Assembly (NCBI GenBank): GCA_003116995.1
Contig: BDSL01000002.1
Location: forward strand, 1,944,001 to 2,008,000
Direction: 5' to 3'
DNA: 64,000 nucleotides
Source: Yamagishiella unicocca
Taxonomy: Eukaryota; Chlorophyta; Chlorophyceae; Chlamydomonadales; Volvocaceae
The translations under genes and the position numbers were made by a program. Below are positions 12,361 to 24,935 of the stretch, piece after piece; within the stretch, counting starts at the first letter, position 1, and each line of letters starts with the position of its first letter. The notes under the pieces are model-generated. The model had not been told where the DNA came from and ran no database searches. It saw nothing but the letters and a program-made list of their open reading frames with translations.

Positions 12361-12367
12361 TTTTATA
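12361..12367 (-). promoter_or_regulatory. Candidate TATA box of the multicopper oxidase
   Basis: TATAAAA on the minus strand, about 100 bases upstream of the ATG at 12261. Spacing is suitable for a core promoter with a short leader. Confidence 0.45.
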
Positions 12368-14620
12368 CGTTCTTAACGGGCACAACGGCCGAATCGGAAC
12401 TGCACCGTCGAGGCAATAGCCAAATCCCACAGCTATCGTAATTATGCGCTTGTTTTCCGATGCCGTAGGTCCAGAGGTGCATCGGTAGGGGCATTGCAGT
12501 ATGTACAAGCCGCGATGGGAACCCGGCGATGGGCTGCGAGGTGCGGACGTCAGCAGGAGATCCGTCGCGCCGAACGGACCGTTATACAGAGGCATGCGAG
12601 GGATGTAGGATGTGAGGCAATCGGTGGCTCCACGCAATTGAACAACCAAAGCCTTTCGTGCGAGGTACATCATCGGCCATTTCGCCCTCGTTTTCGAAGC
12701 ACCAGTTCAACGGCCCGTGGGTCGAAACCTCTATCGCTGGAATTATTACCTCGAAAAGCGCCAGGAGACAATGCTTGGCGGTCGTGCATAACATGCGCTT
12801 CTTCGCCGAGGCGCCGCGGAGTGCGCGAGGGTGCTCCGACAGCGGGTTGGCGGGTACGCGCTGAGGTTGTTACATGTAGAGTGGGAAGAAGGTGGTTTAG
12901 GCGGTTTTAAAATTGCTGATTCTTGCGTGTTTTACCATCTCTATGGGCCAGCCCACTCCAAACTTTCCATGCATCCTGCGGGTGGCCAAATGAGTCACAC
13001 GCGATTTATGTATATCTCGAAACACCGAGGAGCTAGATCACCCAAACCTGGCTCTGGGTGGCAGGCCCGCGGCCCAGGAAAACCGGCGGCCAAATTACTA
13101 CGGTGTTAAATCCAGCCGTAGACGCATGCACCAGCAGCGCAAGCAGCCAAAAAATTGCAGCCGCGCGGCGGTGCGCGCGCTTCAAAATGCCTCGGAAATG
13201 CCTCGGACCGGAACAAAGTAGAGGCTCCCACTCATTTAATGTGCCGCCTCATTCAGCTGCGAAAGCAATGGCGCAGAGCCAACCAGCTACAAACCATCGG
13301 CAAGCTGGTCACGTCGAGCCCGTGCCCCAGTTGCTCTCTACTTTTTTTTGTGCATTAACAATAACTCGCCCGCCGCCTCACTGATGTCCTCGCAGCAGGC
13401 CCTCGCGGCCCTGCCATCAAAGGCTAACAAACATCGTTGGCCGTTGTTTATTTCGGCGCAAGCAGATCAGCGCAGCATGCTGCGCCCGTACCGACGGGCT
13501 TGGCCGGGTGCCTCGGGCGCCGAGCCCCCGGCGCGATGCGGCGTCTCAAAAAGTGCGACGCAAGTCTTGTCGCCACAGGTACCCTACACGCCCACCAACA
13601 GCACCGCGACGTGGACCATCTGGTCCCCAGGCCGGACGTACCAGCAAGGTAACACGCCGCCGGACCGCACCTACACAACCCACTTTAACCACCAACCGAT
13701 GGAAAACGGACACGCAATAATTAAGACCGGCCCCGACGAACGGGGTGGACGCCAGTCCGCAAAGTGGTGCTCTGGGTGGATTCCCGGTTTGAGAGGCAGG
13801 AGAAAAAAGGTGCGGCTCGCTGAGTGCCGGGCCGGGGCTGCCGCAATCGCAGCCCCCGGCCTCACTCGTTTCCGAAGACAGGTGGGCGGTAGCTTTAGCC
13901 ACCCCCCTCAAACCAGGCATAAGTGGCCCTTTATCCGTCAGTACATCACATACTGACGGGGCCGCCATAAGGAAGACGAACAGTCAATCCTTATTTTCTG
14001 CGTTATAGCTGCGTCCAACCTCCAGCGCCCATCCACCGGCACACCCCCGTTCACATGGCGGCTTTATTCGGCGAAGAGAATAAAAGCGCCTGCGGCCTAG
14101 GAAGGCCGTTCAATGCATGCATGGTACAAAAGCTACGCCAGGGTAATACATGGCCCCATTTGCGCATCCCCCTCAGCACACGACGCACACTTTCCCTCTA
14201 TTTGTGAAACGAGCAACACCCTGCGCTCGAAGCACCCTCAGGGGTGAGTGCCTACCGGTTGGCTGCTAGGCTCGGGGCCGCATGCGCCCCGCGGCGCGGT
14301 TGGCGTACTGGCGCCCTTGGGCAACTGGGGAGGGCGCTCGGAGCCTCACCAGACCGGTGAGGAGACTAGCGGCGCGGGCTGCGCCAAGTGCGGTGGCCTC
14401 CGTCATGTGCTTGGACACATCCCACCACATACACAGCGAAGCCCAGCTTGGATTGCGTGGGGGGAAGCAGTCGGAAGGCCCTTAGGAAGCCACACACCTA
14501 CGGAGTGGCCGCACCTGCGCCGCGTGGCGCTCGCGCAGGTGCTGCAGTGGTCTTGCAAGATGCAACACGCCGTACAGCCTGACCTTCCAAACGGGCCCGT
14601 ACAAAAGTCCCGGACCCCCC
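12368..14620. other. Gene-poor stretch with hairpins
   Basis: No coding exon is supported. Two inverted repeats stand out. One is a GC-rich hairpin at 13831-13860 (GCCGGGGCTGC against GCAGCCCCCGGC). The other is a perfect 9-bp stem at 13935-13959 (CCGTCAGTA, 7-base loop, TACTGACGG). A related direct sequence, TCAGTACATCACGTAC, recurs at about 14829. The open frames at 13348-13956 and 14248-14655 have no family resemblance I can name. Confidence 0.4.
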
Positions 14621-15136
14621 CTAAGCCCCTGCGTCAGGCTTCAGGAACATATTGAGCTTGGTCAATGCTCGGACACCCGCCGAGCACACAAAGGTTTCGA
14701 CAACGACACCGTTGCCCATCTCGGCGAAAAGGCCACGGCTGGTGTACGGCGAGCCATTCGGCATTGGTTGCGAGTGGGCTCTGGTCAGGCAGCCATGGTC
14801 CGTGAGCTGTGTCAAGCCTCGATACGGCGTCAGTACATCACGTACGACCGCGTCAAGTGCAGCATAAATTGCATTTGCAAGGCCGGGAACCTGTGAACCC
14901 CCTGGTTGAGCCATCCAGATGGCGCCCCTACCGCAATTCTCTACCGACCAACTCGCAACAGTAACTTGGATTCCGAGCCGTGCTAAGCAGGAAACAGCCA
15001 CGTGGCAGCAGCACAACAAAGGCCGCACTGTCTTCCCATAAGGAGTAGCACTTAGCAGAATGGACTGGCAGTGTCCGCGACGACGGCAACAAGCCCCTTC
15101 TCCTCCACGCAGCGCAATGTGCCACTTTTGGCACAA
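14621..15136 (-). other. Open frame of 171 codons, coding status unclear
   Basis: Starts at ATG 15136 and ends at 14621. It has reasonable composition, with segments such as LANAIYAALDAVVRDVLTPY, but no recognised motif. It lies just downstream of the cryptochrome stop on the same strand, so it could be 3' untranslated sequence, a transposon fragment or a small gene. I cannot choose between these. Confidence 0.2.
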
Positions 15137-15248
15137 GTGCCTTTATAAAAACCATTTTCGAGACGCCAGCGAGAACGCCCCTCCCCGAGTGCCTCTTAGC
15201 CGTGCCTGTGCGGTGCTGCACTGCCTACGCATCGGGCTCAGCGGCACC

Positions 15249-18200
15249 CTACTCCCAGTCTTGCATGGCCGACCCGGACCGCCGGCGCTTATGCAGTCCC
15301 GGGGCTTGCTGGGCCTCCGGCAGCGGCCGCTCGCCCTGCTGGCAGTGCGCCGCAAAGACCCGCTGTCCAGCCCCCGCCGCCCAGCCCCCGGGGCTGATGC
15401 TGGCCATCTCCGCATCCTCGCAGCCCCCGCCGCATGGCGCCACCCACTCGCCACCCTGCTTGACCGCCAACGCCCCCCGCGCACATGCCGTGGGGCCATC
15501 GGCGCCCCGGTCGGGACCCATGGGAGCGGCGCACGGGGCGTACATGTGGCGCTCGTCCAAAAGGATCTGCTGCTGATGCTGGTCTGTTTGGAGCGGTCCG
15601 TCGTTGCCGTTGTCGCCGTCCTCGCCCTGTGCCTCCTCGCAGCCAACCATGCGGTCGTCGACGTCGGCCTTCCCCACCTCCTGGGGCCGCGGCGCCAGCT
15701 GGCCGTCGCCCTCGTCGACACCGCCATCCAACATCTCCGACTCTCCGCCCTGCGGCGTGCGGCCCTCCTCCGGCGAGCCGTCCTCCGTGTCGTTCTCGCC
15801 GCCGTCCTCGCACATGGCCTCGTCGTCGTCATCGACGTCGCCGCTAAGGGAGCCGCGTGCGCGCCGACCGTCCGCGTCGACGTCGTCGCCGCCATGGTAG
15901 GGATCCGCCTCGTCGCCACCCGACTTCGGGGACCCGCCGGGTGAGCCCTCGTGCTGCAGCCAGACGGATAGGGGACGCCGATACACGGAAGTGAGGAAGT
16001 GAGGGAGTCAAGCCAGATACAGCAGGAGAAACTACCTTTGGGTTGGGCGGGGAATGGCAGGTGAGGAGGGCGACGGGAGATGTACGACCGCACGTGCAGC
16101 CAAGCACATGAGTTAGGCAGCCTTGGGAGATCACAACCCGCGCGCAACCACACGCGCACGTGCCACATCCCTTCGAAACCACCACCATCGTCCCACAATC
16201 GTCCCACAAAGCCGCATACGCGGCGCCCCGTGTCGCCACCGGTTCCCGACTGGGCCAACCTCTTGCAACAGAAGCCCTGATCCCCACAACTCGCCCCAAC
16301 TCCGGCCCACCTCATCGTCGTCCGTGCGCCTGCTGCCCTTGCCCGCGGCCGCCGCGGCCGCATCCGCCCTTCCCCTCTGCCGCGCTCCGCGCGCTGTCCC
16401 CGCTTGGTTGCGGTGGCAGCTCGCTCCCGTGAAAGCCGTGACGTTGAGGTTGACGGTGTTCGACACCACCTCCTCGCTGTCCACATCATCCAGGACCAGA
16501 CCGTCGGGGCCCTCGCCGTCAGCGAGGTCGCCGACGATGTTGCTCACACCGTCACCCATGCGCCGCCGCGCCAGCAGGAGCTGCATGGCCTGCTCAAACG
16601 CAAACGCGGCGGCGCCTCCCTGGAGCATCTGCTGGTGCTGCCACGCCGCCGCCGCCTCCTCGTCCTCCTCGCGGGTCTCCACCGGGGCGCCCCACGCGGC
16701 CACCGCAGGGCTCGGGCCGCCGCACCCCGCCGCGCCGACCGCGCCGAATGGCTGCTGCGGCTGCTGCGCGGACGGCGGCTTGTTGGTGCCGCTGCCGTCC
16801 TGGTGCTGCGCGGCGCCGCGAGACCGGCGCTGCTGCTGCAGGATGCGCTCCAACATCTGCTGACCCGCGGAGTCTCCAGGGTGGTAGTACACCGCCCCGC
16901 CGATCGGCGGCTGCGGCACTGCTTCCGCCTCAGCCCCACCGCTGGCTCCCGGGGCACTAGCGGCGTGATGAACGTAGTGCTGCGGCGGGGGCGGGGGAGC
17001 CATGCCGGACGCGCCCGCTGATGTCCGTGGCTCCGCGCCGGCCGCCAGAGTTCCGGATAGCGGGCCGGACATGGGGCCGCAGCCGCTGCTGATGCCGCCG
17101 TTCGCAGCGCTGGCGCAGCGGGAGTCTTGCCGAGCCCCATTGGGCCCCCCGGCAGACGCATCGGTGTGGTGCTGCTGCAACGGCTGCGTGCCGGCGTCGC
17201 AAAACACGTTGCCGGCACCCGTCACGCCGCCTGTGCCCGCGGACGGGCCCGCCCCAGTGGCGGCCCCAGCGGCGCCGGTGGGGTTGGCTCCGGAGCTGGC
17301 GCCCGCGGCCGCGGCGAGGGCGACGGGGTGCGTGGGGGCGCGGTAGGGGTACCTGCCGCTGCTGTCGCTCGGCTGCGACACGACGCATTTGTCCAGGACG
17401 GAGCAGGCGTACTGGACGTTGGCGTCGGCGTCCTTGCGGGAGATGATGGGTATGGGGTAGTTGCAGCCCAGCTCCACGTCTGCTGCCGCTAGCACCTGGG
17501 ACGGGAGGGGGAGGAGGGGACACACGGCGCGGGGGGCGACGGTGTGGGGTTACAGCAGCGTGTTGGTGGTGGGCGGTGTGAAGAATGCGGGCGCGCCAGT
17601 GCAGAAAGAGTGTCATTATCATCACCGGTAGTGAGGAAGCCCAGGCCCGACCAACCCAGCGGGCGACCGAAGGACGGGACCGACCGCACCTGCATCGGCG
17701 CCTTCCATGGGGAGTGGATGAACTCGGTGGGCATGCGCGACAGCACCGGTAGCCAGCGGCGCACGTACTCGCCGTCGGGATCGAACCTGCGCGCCTCCGA
17801 CTCCAGGTCCATCATGTAGCTGAAGGGGTGAGCGTCTGGGGGCACGGGAGAGGCGGAAGAGAGAGCAAGAGGGAGGAAGAGGGAGGAAGAGGGAGGAAGA
17901 GGGAGGAGGGGCGATAAACAAAAAGTATCTCAAATGTGGGAGCATCCGTTGCTGAATGCCGCATGGCTCAAGACGGGCAAGGTGTTGCGGTTGGGGAGGA
18001 CCCGGCAGGGAATGCCTGGGGAGGAGGAGTGAAAGCTGGCTGGGGACAGTCAGGTCGGGGGCCGCCTCTGCCAGCCACGAACCATCCATACTTGCTCATG
18101 ACAAGGAGTTGCTCATGACAAGGAGGAGGAGCGGCCCGGGACAAGCCGTGATATTGCCGGCAGGCGCGCACTACGTACTGCCCAACCGTATGACCTCGAA

Positions 18201-21200
18201 CCCGCTTCCCCCCCTCGTTCCTCGCCGCACCCACCGCTCATGCCCCCGCTGACGTACTGCCAGCCCAGCGCGTCACACTCCAGGTCGGCGTCGATCTGCG
18301 CGTCCCAGTAGTGCTTGAGCCCCCACTGCCAGGGCAGCAGCAGGTCCTTGACCAGGAAGGAGGCAGCCACCACCCGGGCACGGTTGTGGCACCAGCCGCT
18401 GCTCCAAAGCTGGCGCATGGCGGCATCGACGATGGGGTACCCGGTCTGGCCCTGGCGCCAAGCCTGTGCGGCAGGCCAGGGCACCAACGGGATAACGTCG
18501 CGATCACATACCGCCACTGCGTTAAGAACGCAGCCAAACACATGACCAGCAACCAAGCCACAAACACGCGCCCACGGGCAGGGTGCATCACAACAAAAAA
18601 CACCTCCAAAAGGTGCATCACAACAAACCGCCAACGAAAGGTATGTAGCAAAAGCGTAAGTGGGAGTCGATGAATTGGGACAACGGACACTTGCACGTTC
18701 TACCATGTTTCAAGACTCCAGGGGGCCCTAGCCCCGCTGAGCTTCCGTTGCGTGCCATGACATGCTGCCCCGCCGCCGCTCGCCGCACCTTGAACGCGTG
18801 CTGGTCGATCCTCCAGGGGCAGGCGCGCAGGTGGCGCAGCAGCGAGCGCTCGTGGATGAATGGGAAGTGGAAGGACAGGTAGCGCGAGTACTCCCGGTAG
18901 CCGACCTGGCGGGAGGGCAGGCGAGGGGCGAGGAGGAGGAGGAGGTCAGCGAGGACGGAGGTGCGCCGGTAACGCGGCAGGAGGCAGCCACATGCCGGCC
19001 CCTAGTCTGAGAGTGAGACGCAGCTGACATCTGAGGGGCGAGGAGGAGGAGGAGGTCAGCGAGGACGGAGGTGCGCCGGTAACGCGGCAGGAGGCAGCCA
19101 CATGCCGGCCCCTAGACTGAGAGTGAGACGCAGCTGACATCTGAAGCGCAGATGGAGCCGCATGGTGGAGCCCCATGGTGGCGCCCGTGGAGCCCGTCCT
19201 AACTGGCGTTGCTCGTGGCGCGCGAGTGGCCGGCAGGCATCCTGCATGATTGCCGAGACGAGGGAGCCGCGGGGCAGCCCGCACTTCGCTAGGTACTGCA
19301 ATTGGTCACGATCTACTACAGTGAGTTTATCCACCTAGGCGGGATAGGCTGCTAATCAATTACGTATGCGTATACGTATGCGAATCGTCCCTGTCGGCGG
19401 CTTGCCTGTTGCAGGAAGTCGTCGCAGGACTTGGTGCGATCGGCACCGGCGGCCATCCACTCGGCCTGGCATTGCCGAACCTGCGGCGTGCGGTATCGGA
19501 GCAAGGGCAGAAGGAGAGGAGCAGGTGGTCAGGGCACAAATCTGGTGGGTGGCCCGGCAAGCAGTTCACAACGGTAGAAGAGGACCACAACATCAACACA
19601 CAAAGCCGTCGCACGGAAACGAATGTTTCCATGCTAGGTAAACCGTAACCTGCTGCCCTCGACACACACAACACACACACACCTTTGCTGACGATGTAAC
19701 TTATTGGGTTTATGGACGGGAAGGGTTTTTTTTCCAGGATTTATTGTGCAAGTATCGGCGCTTCCATCCTCACAAGGAAGAAGTTGCCCCGTGCCGCAAG
19801 GACATCAGAAAGGGTAGCTGTCGGGTCGATGCCCGCCAAAGCAGCTGTGGCTGAACTTTCGGAAACGGCCGTCGTACACCGTATGGCCAGAGATTTCTAG
19901 AAGTCCGCATTTTGAGCGAAGGGGATGGATTCCCCTCACGCCCCTCTTCCCACACCAGGCTGTTGTAAAGAGCGCTTCGGCGGTAGGGTGCTTCGGCTGC
20001 CCCCGGCCAGCGTCAAGCCCGGCGAGTTATGTAGCCGACACACAGTTCTTTGCAGGCCCCGACACACCACACAAAACCGTCACTGCGGCGCCGAGCATTA
20101 TAGAACACCAACCGCCACCAGAACCAAAGTGGCACAGTCTCTTAATCCTTAACCCCGTCCCAGGGAAAACCGCCGCTGCCCCGCTCCGCCCCCCCGCACG
20201 CCGCACGTCCCTCCCCCCAGCCCTCACCCTGTAAAAGATGTATCGCACGCTGATGCTGCCGATGTGTATCCACGGCGACAGTCGCGAGGTGGAGTCGCGG
20301 TCCACCTTGGCGCGGTCATGTTCGAACATGTGCAGCCGCTCAGCCGCGAAGCTCTCCAGCTCGGCGATCGCGCCGCCCACACCCGGCTTCCACTGTCGCC
20401 CGCGCCCAGCGTCCATCGTACGTGGCGTGGCAGGGAGGAAGGTGGGGAAAGGATAGGAGAGGGAAGGAGGAGCCACTGACGGTGAATCGAAGACACTTCG
20501 GAGCAAAAATGCGAAACCCACGGACCTAGCGAGAACGGTGGACAGGCAGGCGCCCAGGCAGGAGGCGTTCCGTTCAACACTGAATGGCCCATCCCTCCTA
20601 CCCGCGGTTACCGTGCGCATGACATCATACGCCGCGCACCTCCCACGACTCTTCGCCTTCCCCCGATATTCCGAAACCCAAGAAGGTCGATGCGACAGGT
20701 TCCGTCGCCGCAATTAAATCGCGTCGATAAGCACCTGAGCTTCCCGCGTAGCAAGAGCCGCCGCCGCATCCTGGCCTGGACTGCATAGCGTCCGAACCCC
20801 ACTTCCCGCACCGTGCTCAGATCCGAGCGCCAGCCTGGGCTTGGGGCTGCAGGCTTACCTTGAACTTGAGCTGGTCGCTGGAAGCCTCCTGATCAGGCGT
20901 GAAGAACCAGTCCACCTCAGTAACCGTCAGTGATGACACCGATCCCGGCACGGGCGGCATTGAGTCGGGTGCAGACACCGGAAACGGCGGCGCCACCGGC
21001 ATGGCGCGGATGCTGGTACAGAGGAGTTGAGAGAAGGGGTTAGGAAGGGAAGAAGGGGAGTGCAAGCAGAGCGCGTGGCAGCTGCGTGCTGACGGAGAAG
21101 GGGCGCTGCGGAAGGTGGGGAGGCGATAAGGAGGCGATGGCAAGGAGTGGACGCCGAAACAACTCCCATGGCCTACATACGGTTTGCAGACACGCTCATT

Positions 21201-22100
21201 CTCGTTTTCACCCATCCCGAATATGCGTAGGTATGTGGACCCTCTTACCAGTTCCAGAAGTCATCGAACGTTGAGTACGGCTGCTTATTGGCGTCCAGCA
21301 CCTCCCATGGCTCATATAGCATATCGCCGTTGAACGTTCGCTGCGCAACACCAGCAGCGGTAAGACCGCGCTTGCAGTCATGGTCTCGCATCAGGCTGAT
21401 TGGGTCGTAGAGATGGTTAAAAAATACCGCCTCGGCCCCAACTTCTGCGACGACCTGCAGAAGCGCTGCTGTTGAATCCGTGGAGCGTCTGATGACAAGA
21501 CGGCTCCCGAGTGCCGCAATCGCCTGTTGGAGATCTACCAGCGAGTGCTTTGTCCACCAACGGCTGCATCTTCCAGGCTGAAATTGTCCTTCCTCCTCGG
21601 GCGCCCAAATGAAGACAGGTATCTGCGTTCATGCCAACATAGTAAGGAGCTGCCTATGTCAACTCTTGCCAGCGTCCGCTGTCCCACCCAAGGTTGTGCG
21701 CCACCCGACACCTTAAGAATCCCCTGTCGTAAACCTCCCGACACAACCGTGTACACCGCTGGAACGCCTCCATGATGTTTACAATGGTGTCCTAGTTCAT
21801 ACTAGCAAGCATTGCAATACAATTCCAGACGCGCAAGGGTGACAAGGACACCAATTTCGGACGCGCCCAAGCCCGAGCCCAAGCCCTCAGCGGGAGTCCG
21901 AACTTATAACTGCATAAAAACACTCTACATCTCTTTGAGGCCATGAGGGGCCTGCGTATTTACGTAATGCTCACCACGTTCGCCGATGCGTTGAGGGCAG
22001 CTACAAGGGCTGGGTTGTCGTCCACCCGCAAGTCCCGGCGGAACCAAACGATGGCTGTCTGAAACTCGTGACTTGCTGGATACTGCACGTGCGGCTCCAT
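15249..22100 (-). CDS. CPH1: Plant-type cryptochrome with long C-terminal extension (CPH1-like)
   Basis: Predicted blue-light receptor. Ten exons: 22100-21975, 21622-21249, 21012-20859, 20392-20228, 19480-19406, 18905-18789, 18463-18235, 17835-17690, 17495 to about 16311, and 15953-15249. They give about 1,091 residues. The start MEPHVQYPAS leads into the photolyase domain (TAIVWFRRDLRVDDNPALVA). The FAD-binding region includes GYREYSRYLSFHFPF, WRQGQTGYPIVDAAMRQLW and DADLECDALGWQY, which keeps the Asp expected beside N5 of the flavin. From about residue 490 the protein is an Ala/Gly/Gln-rich tail of about 600 residues. The tail ends in an acidic block and a basic, NLS-like KRRRSGS before the stop. 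Length and tail match the Chlamydomonas plant cryptochrome class. Intron 5 has a GC donor (GCAAGC). The donor at 16311 is the least certain junction. Confidence 0.88.
17871..17910. repeat. 10-bp tandem repeat in a cryptochrome intron
   Basis: Almost four copies of GGGAGGAAGA, purine-only on the plus strand. It lies between exons 7 and 8 of the cryptochrome gene, close to the exon 8 acceptor. Confidence 0.7.
18923..19142. repeat. Near-perfect 110-bp tandem duplication in a cryptochrome intron
   Basis: Copy 1 is 18923-19032 and copy 2 is 19033-19142. The only difference I find is T at 19006 against A at 19116. It lies in intron 5, next to the exon starting at 18905, and does not alter the coding sequence. 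Confidence 0.85.
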
Positions 22101-23220
22101 CCTTTGTCAGAGCTCCTCAAGTTACCCAGCAACTCTACGGAAAAGCCGTCCGGTAGCTGAAACTTGTTTCAGAAACGCTAATACGAGGCTGCTGATTCGA
22201 GACGACCGGACGGTCGGAACGGCGGCGGAGCTCAGCCTGCATCCATGTCCGTTGAATGCGAGGAGGAGGCCACTCTGGTAGGGAGCTGTGAGCTATACGA
22301 AGTAAAAAGGGCCTTAGGTGCTATCCTGCAAGGTACTTGCTAGCTTCGCGACCCTTGGTGAGGGCCTGGGACACGAATTACAGTCACTGTAAAGTGCACC
22401 AGTTGGGAATGAGGTTGATTCAGTAGCAGTTTGTTTGGAAGTAGTTCTGGTTATTGTTGCATACACAGGATGTTGAATGCCAAATCTGTAGTTCCCAAGT
22501 TTCTGCAGGAAAATCAACGTTGTACGACACGATGCGCAAGGCGCAGGCAATCAACACCAGTTAAGGCATTATCATGAACCAAATTGTTATTTGGATATGG
22601 TAGTCAGTAACTAGGCAGCAACCGCTCTTGTGCGCTACGATTCTCTCGTCCTGCCGAGGTGGCCGGCTGGCCGCAGAGTGTATCCACTGATGGCACTACG
22701 ACCCATAGAAGCATCAAGGTATATATACATTCCTGGGGCCTCGTCCTAGTAGATTTGTTTCTCCTCTCATGGGGTGGGGCTGGAGGGGGTGTCTGAATAT
22801 CCAATTCCTGGATTTCCTGCAGGCAAATTCCCTCTCGTGCGTGCCTGCAAGCCCACTGCCTAGCAGCCCCTCCCACGACGCACCTGCGCCGCGGTCCCTC
22901 GAGGCTTGCCTGCTGTGCCGCTGTGTGCGCTCAAAGCACGCGCAAGATCCGGCAAGCAACATCAGTTGCAGGGAACCCAAGGACAGGCCTCCTGCTGCCA
23001 CAGCTTATCCGCCCGCAGCACCAGCAGCCGAAAGAGGATATCTGGCTATTGTACGGCTACACGCGTGGGCCGTGTGGATTCGTACTGCGCTCAGGGCACC
23101 GCACCGCACTACTTGGCGTTGTTACCTGCCGTACATCGGCAGGCAAGTGCAGCATGGGCACTGGAGATGAGCGAGGTGGCGCCCCACAAACGCACTCCCA
23201 GCGACCCGCCTCTTCCTCAG
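22101..23220. other. Region between divergent cryptochrome and lipid phosphatase genes
   Basis: Must hold the cryptochrome promoter and the 5' exon or exons of the lipid phosphatase, including its transit peptide. I could not identify these exons with confidence. No clear TATA box is seen. Confidence 0.4.
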
Positions 23221-24935
23221 ACGGCGTCACTGCCGTACTGATGGCAGTTAATGATTTGGTGAGGCAGGTAGACGGACAGGCTGTTGCTGCAGTGGCAGTT
23301 GGCCATGCGCTAGCAGTGCGCATAAAATGCAACGCGTGCACCGATACCTGTGTTGAGGTGACTGCTTGTAAACGGTCCTACTGGGTGAAAGGGGTTAAGG
23401 GTGTGTCACATCCATGTGTGTCGGCGACGAAAGACAAAACATTCTCACGGACGGGTCGGCGGCATGCTCGTAGGTGCCCAGGTATCAAAGTTCAGGCCTT
23501 ATTAACACCGTACAGGATTTCGCTGCGCACAGCGTTGCACCGATAGCACACCGAACTCTCTCGCAAACTTCTGGATCCACGCCAACCGTCACGTGCCCAT
23601 CCGTACCCAACCACCGCCGCCCGCAGACCAAGTGGGCCGTGTCTGGGACGGTGTTCGCGGTGCTGCTGGCGCGCCGCGACTTGGCAGTGGCTTGGTGCGT
23701 TCTTGGGTCCATCACCGCGTCCTTCCTGAACAAGGTGGGGATGTAAGTTAGGACTAAGTTAGGAGGACTAAGTTCAACATCACGACCGTATGATTCCCTG
23801 AGTAGTATCTAATGGCACGTTCAGTTGCATCCTGTCGGCGGATGAGGATCCAGGGAGGGTCGAGGGCGTGCGGTAGCGGCAGTCTCGCAGGAGGGGCTCC
23901 CGGTTATTTGTTCCTCCTGCTTCCTGTCAGCTACTTCGCAAGGGAAAAGGTGGGAAGAGACCCAAGGTTCAGACCTCGGGCCTGCTAGGGCTTGGTGTGG
24001 TGTAGGCCGCTGCATGACCCGGTCCGTGCTACGCCCAACTGGGGCTGCGCTGTTGTGGCGCCGCTGTTATGCCGCCGCTGAGCTGGGGTGCATATATAGC
24101 CCGATCCCCTCACACGTAGCTGACAGCTGCCGCAACCGCCCTGCAGACGCTCAAGTACATCATCAACGAGCAGCGCCCTGCTAGCGCGCGCAAAGCCGAC
24201 CCGGGGATGCCCTCCTCACACGCCAACAGTGAGCAGCCTCTGACGCGAGCGTTACGATCGTGAAGCTTCTACCTACCGTGCTCGCATCTTTGAGCCATGC
24301 ACACCAGTCGATGCTGCGCGCCCTTTCGCCCTGCCCCGTCAGGCTTGGCCTTCCTAGGGGCTTATACCGCCCTCACGCTGGCGCAGGGCGCAGCGCCGCT
24401 GTCGCCCTCCGGGATCGGCGCCGCCGCTGTCCTGCTATTGAGCATCTTCCTGGTGAGCAGATACCTAGCCAGGTGGAGAGGCACCGGGCATTGCCGCTTT
24501 CCTGCGCCGAATCACCACGACCGTCCTTACAGCGCCTTCTATTTCCAGACATGTATGTTCGCCGCCTGGTCCTGCTTCGTCCATTGTACTTTGCTGGTCG
24601 CCACCGCCACTGCTCTGAACGAACCCCGCCTCTTCTCTTCCCGTCCCTCGCCGGCACCGCTGCAGACCTGGCTGCGAGTACGACTGGGCTACCACACCGT
24701 GCCGCAGGTGCTTGTGGGGTACGGTCTCGGAGCCGCCACCGCCGCGGCTTGGCACCAGCTGGGCACCAGACACATGTTGGAGGCGCTGGCGGCCAGGCCG
24801 GAGCAGCGGCTGGCGCTGTACGGCTGTACGGCATTCGCGGTGGCGCTGTTTGCGGTGCGCAACGTGTTTGCGTGGTTCAAGGAGCGAGGGGCCGGCGGCG
24901 AGGAGGGGGGCAGGGCGGCGGTGAAGGCAGCGTGA
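23221..24935 (+). CDS. PAP2-family phosphatidate phosphatase, chloroplast LPP-epsilon type (5' incomplete)
   Basis: Predicted integral membrane enzyme that removes phosphate from phosphatidic acid, giving diacylglycerol for plastid lipid synthesis. Exons: 23221-23267, 23627-23734, 24147-24228, 24343-24452 and 24666-24935, all phase-consistent, giving about 205 residues. The first visible exon starts in phase 1, so an upstream exon (likely the transit peptide) is missing. Catalytic motifs: K-x6-RP in TLKYIINEQRP, PSSH in DPGMPSSHAN, and R-x5-H in RVRLGYHTVPQ. The residue that is Asp in many PAP2 proteins is Gln here; from memory this is also so in LPP-epsilon and dolichyl-diphosphatase relatives. 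Several hydrophobic helices follow, and the end NVFAWFKERG resembles LPP-epsilon. Dolichyl-diphosphatase is the main alternative. Confidence 0.78.

Noticed and set aside
16131..16311. Continuation of cryptochrome exon 9 past 16311 to a stop at 16131
   Set aside because: Possible alternative end, but the acidic last exon (15953-15249) joins in phase, has coding-like composition, and gives a length close to known CPH1.
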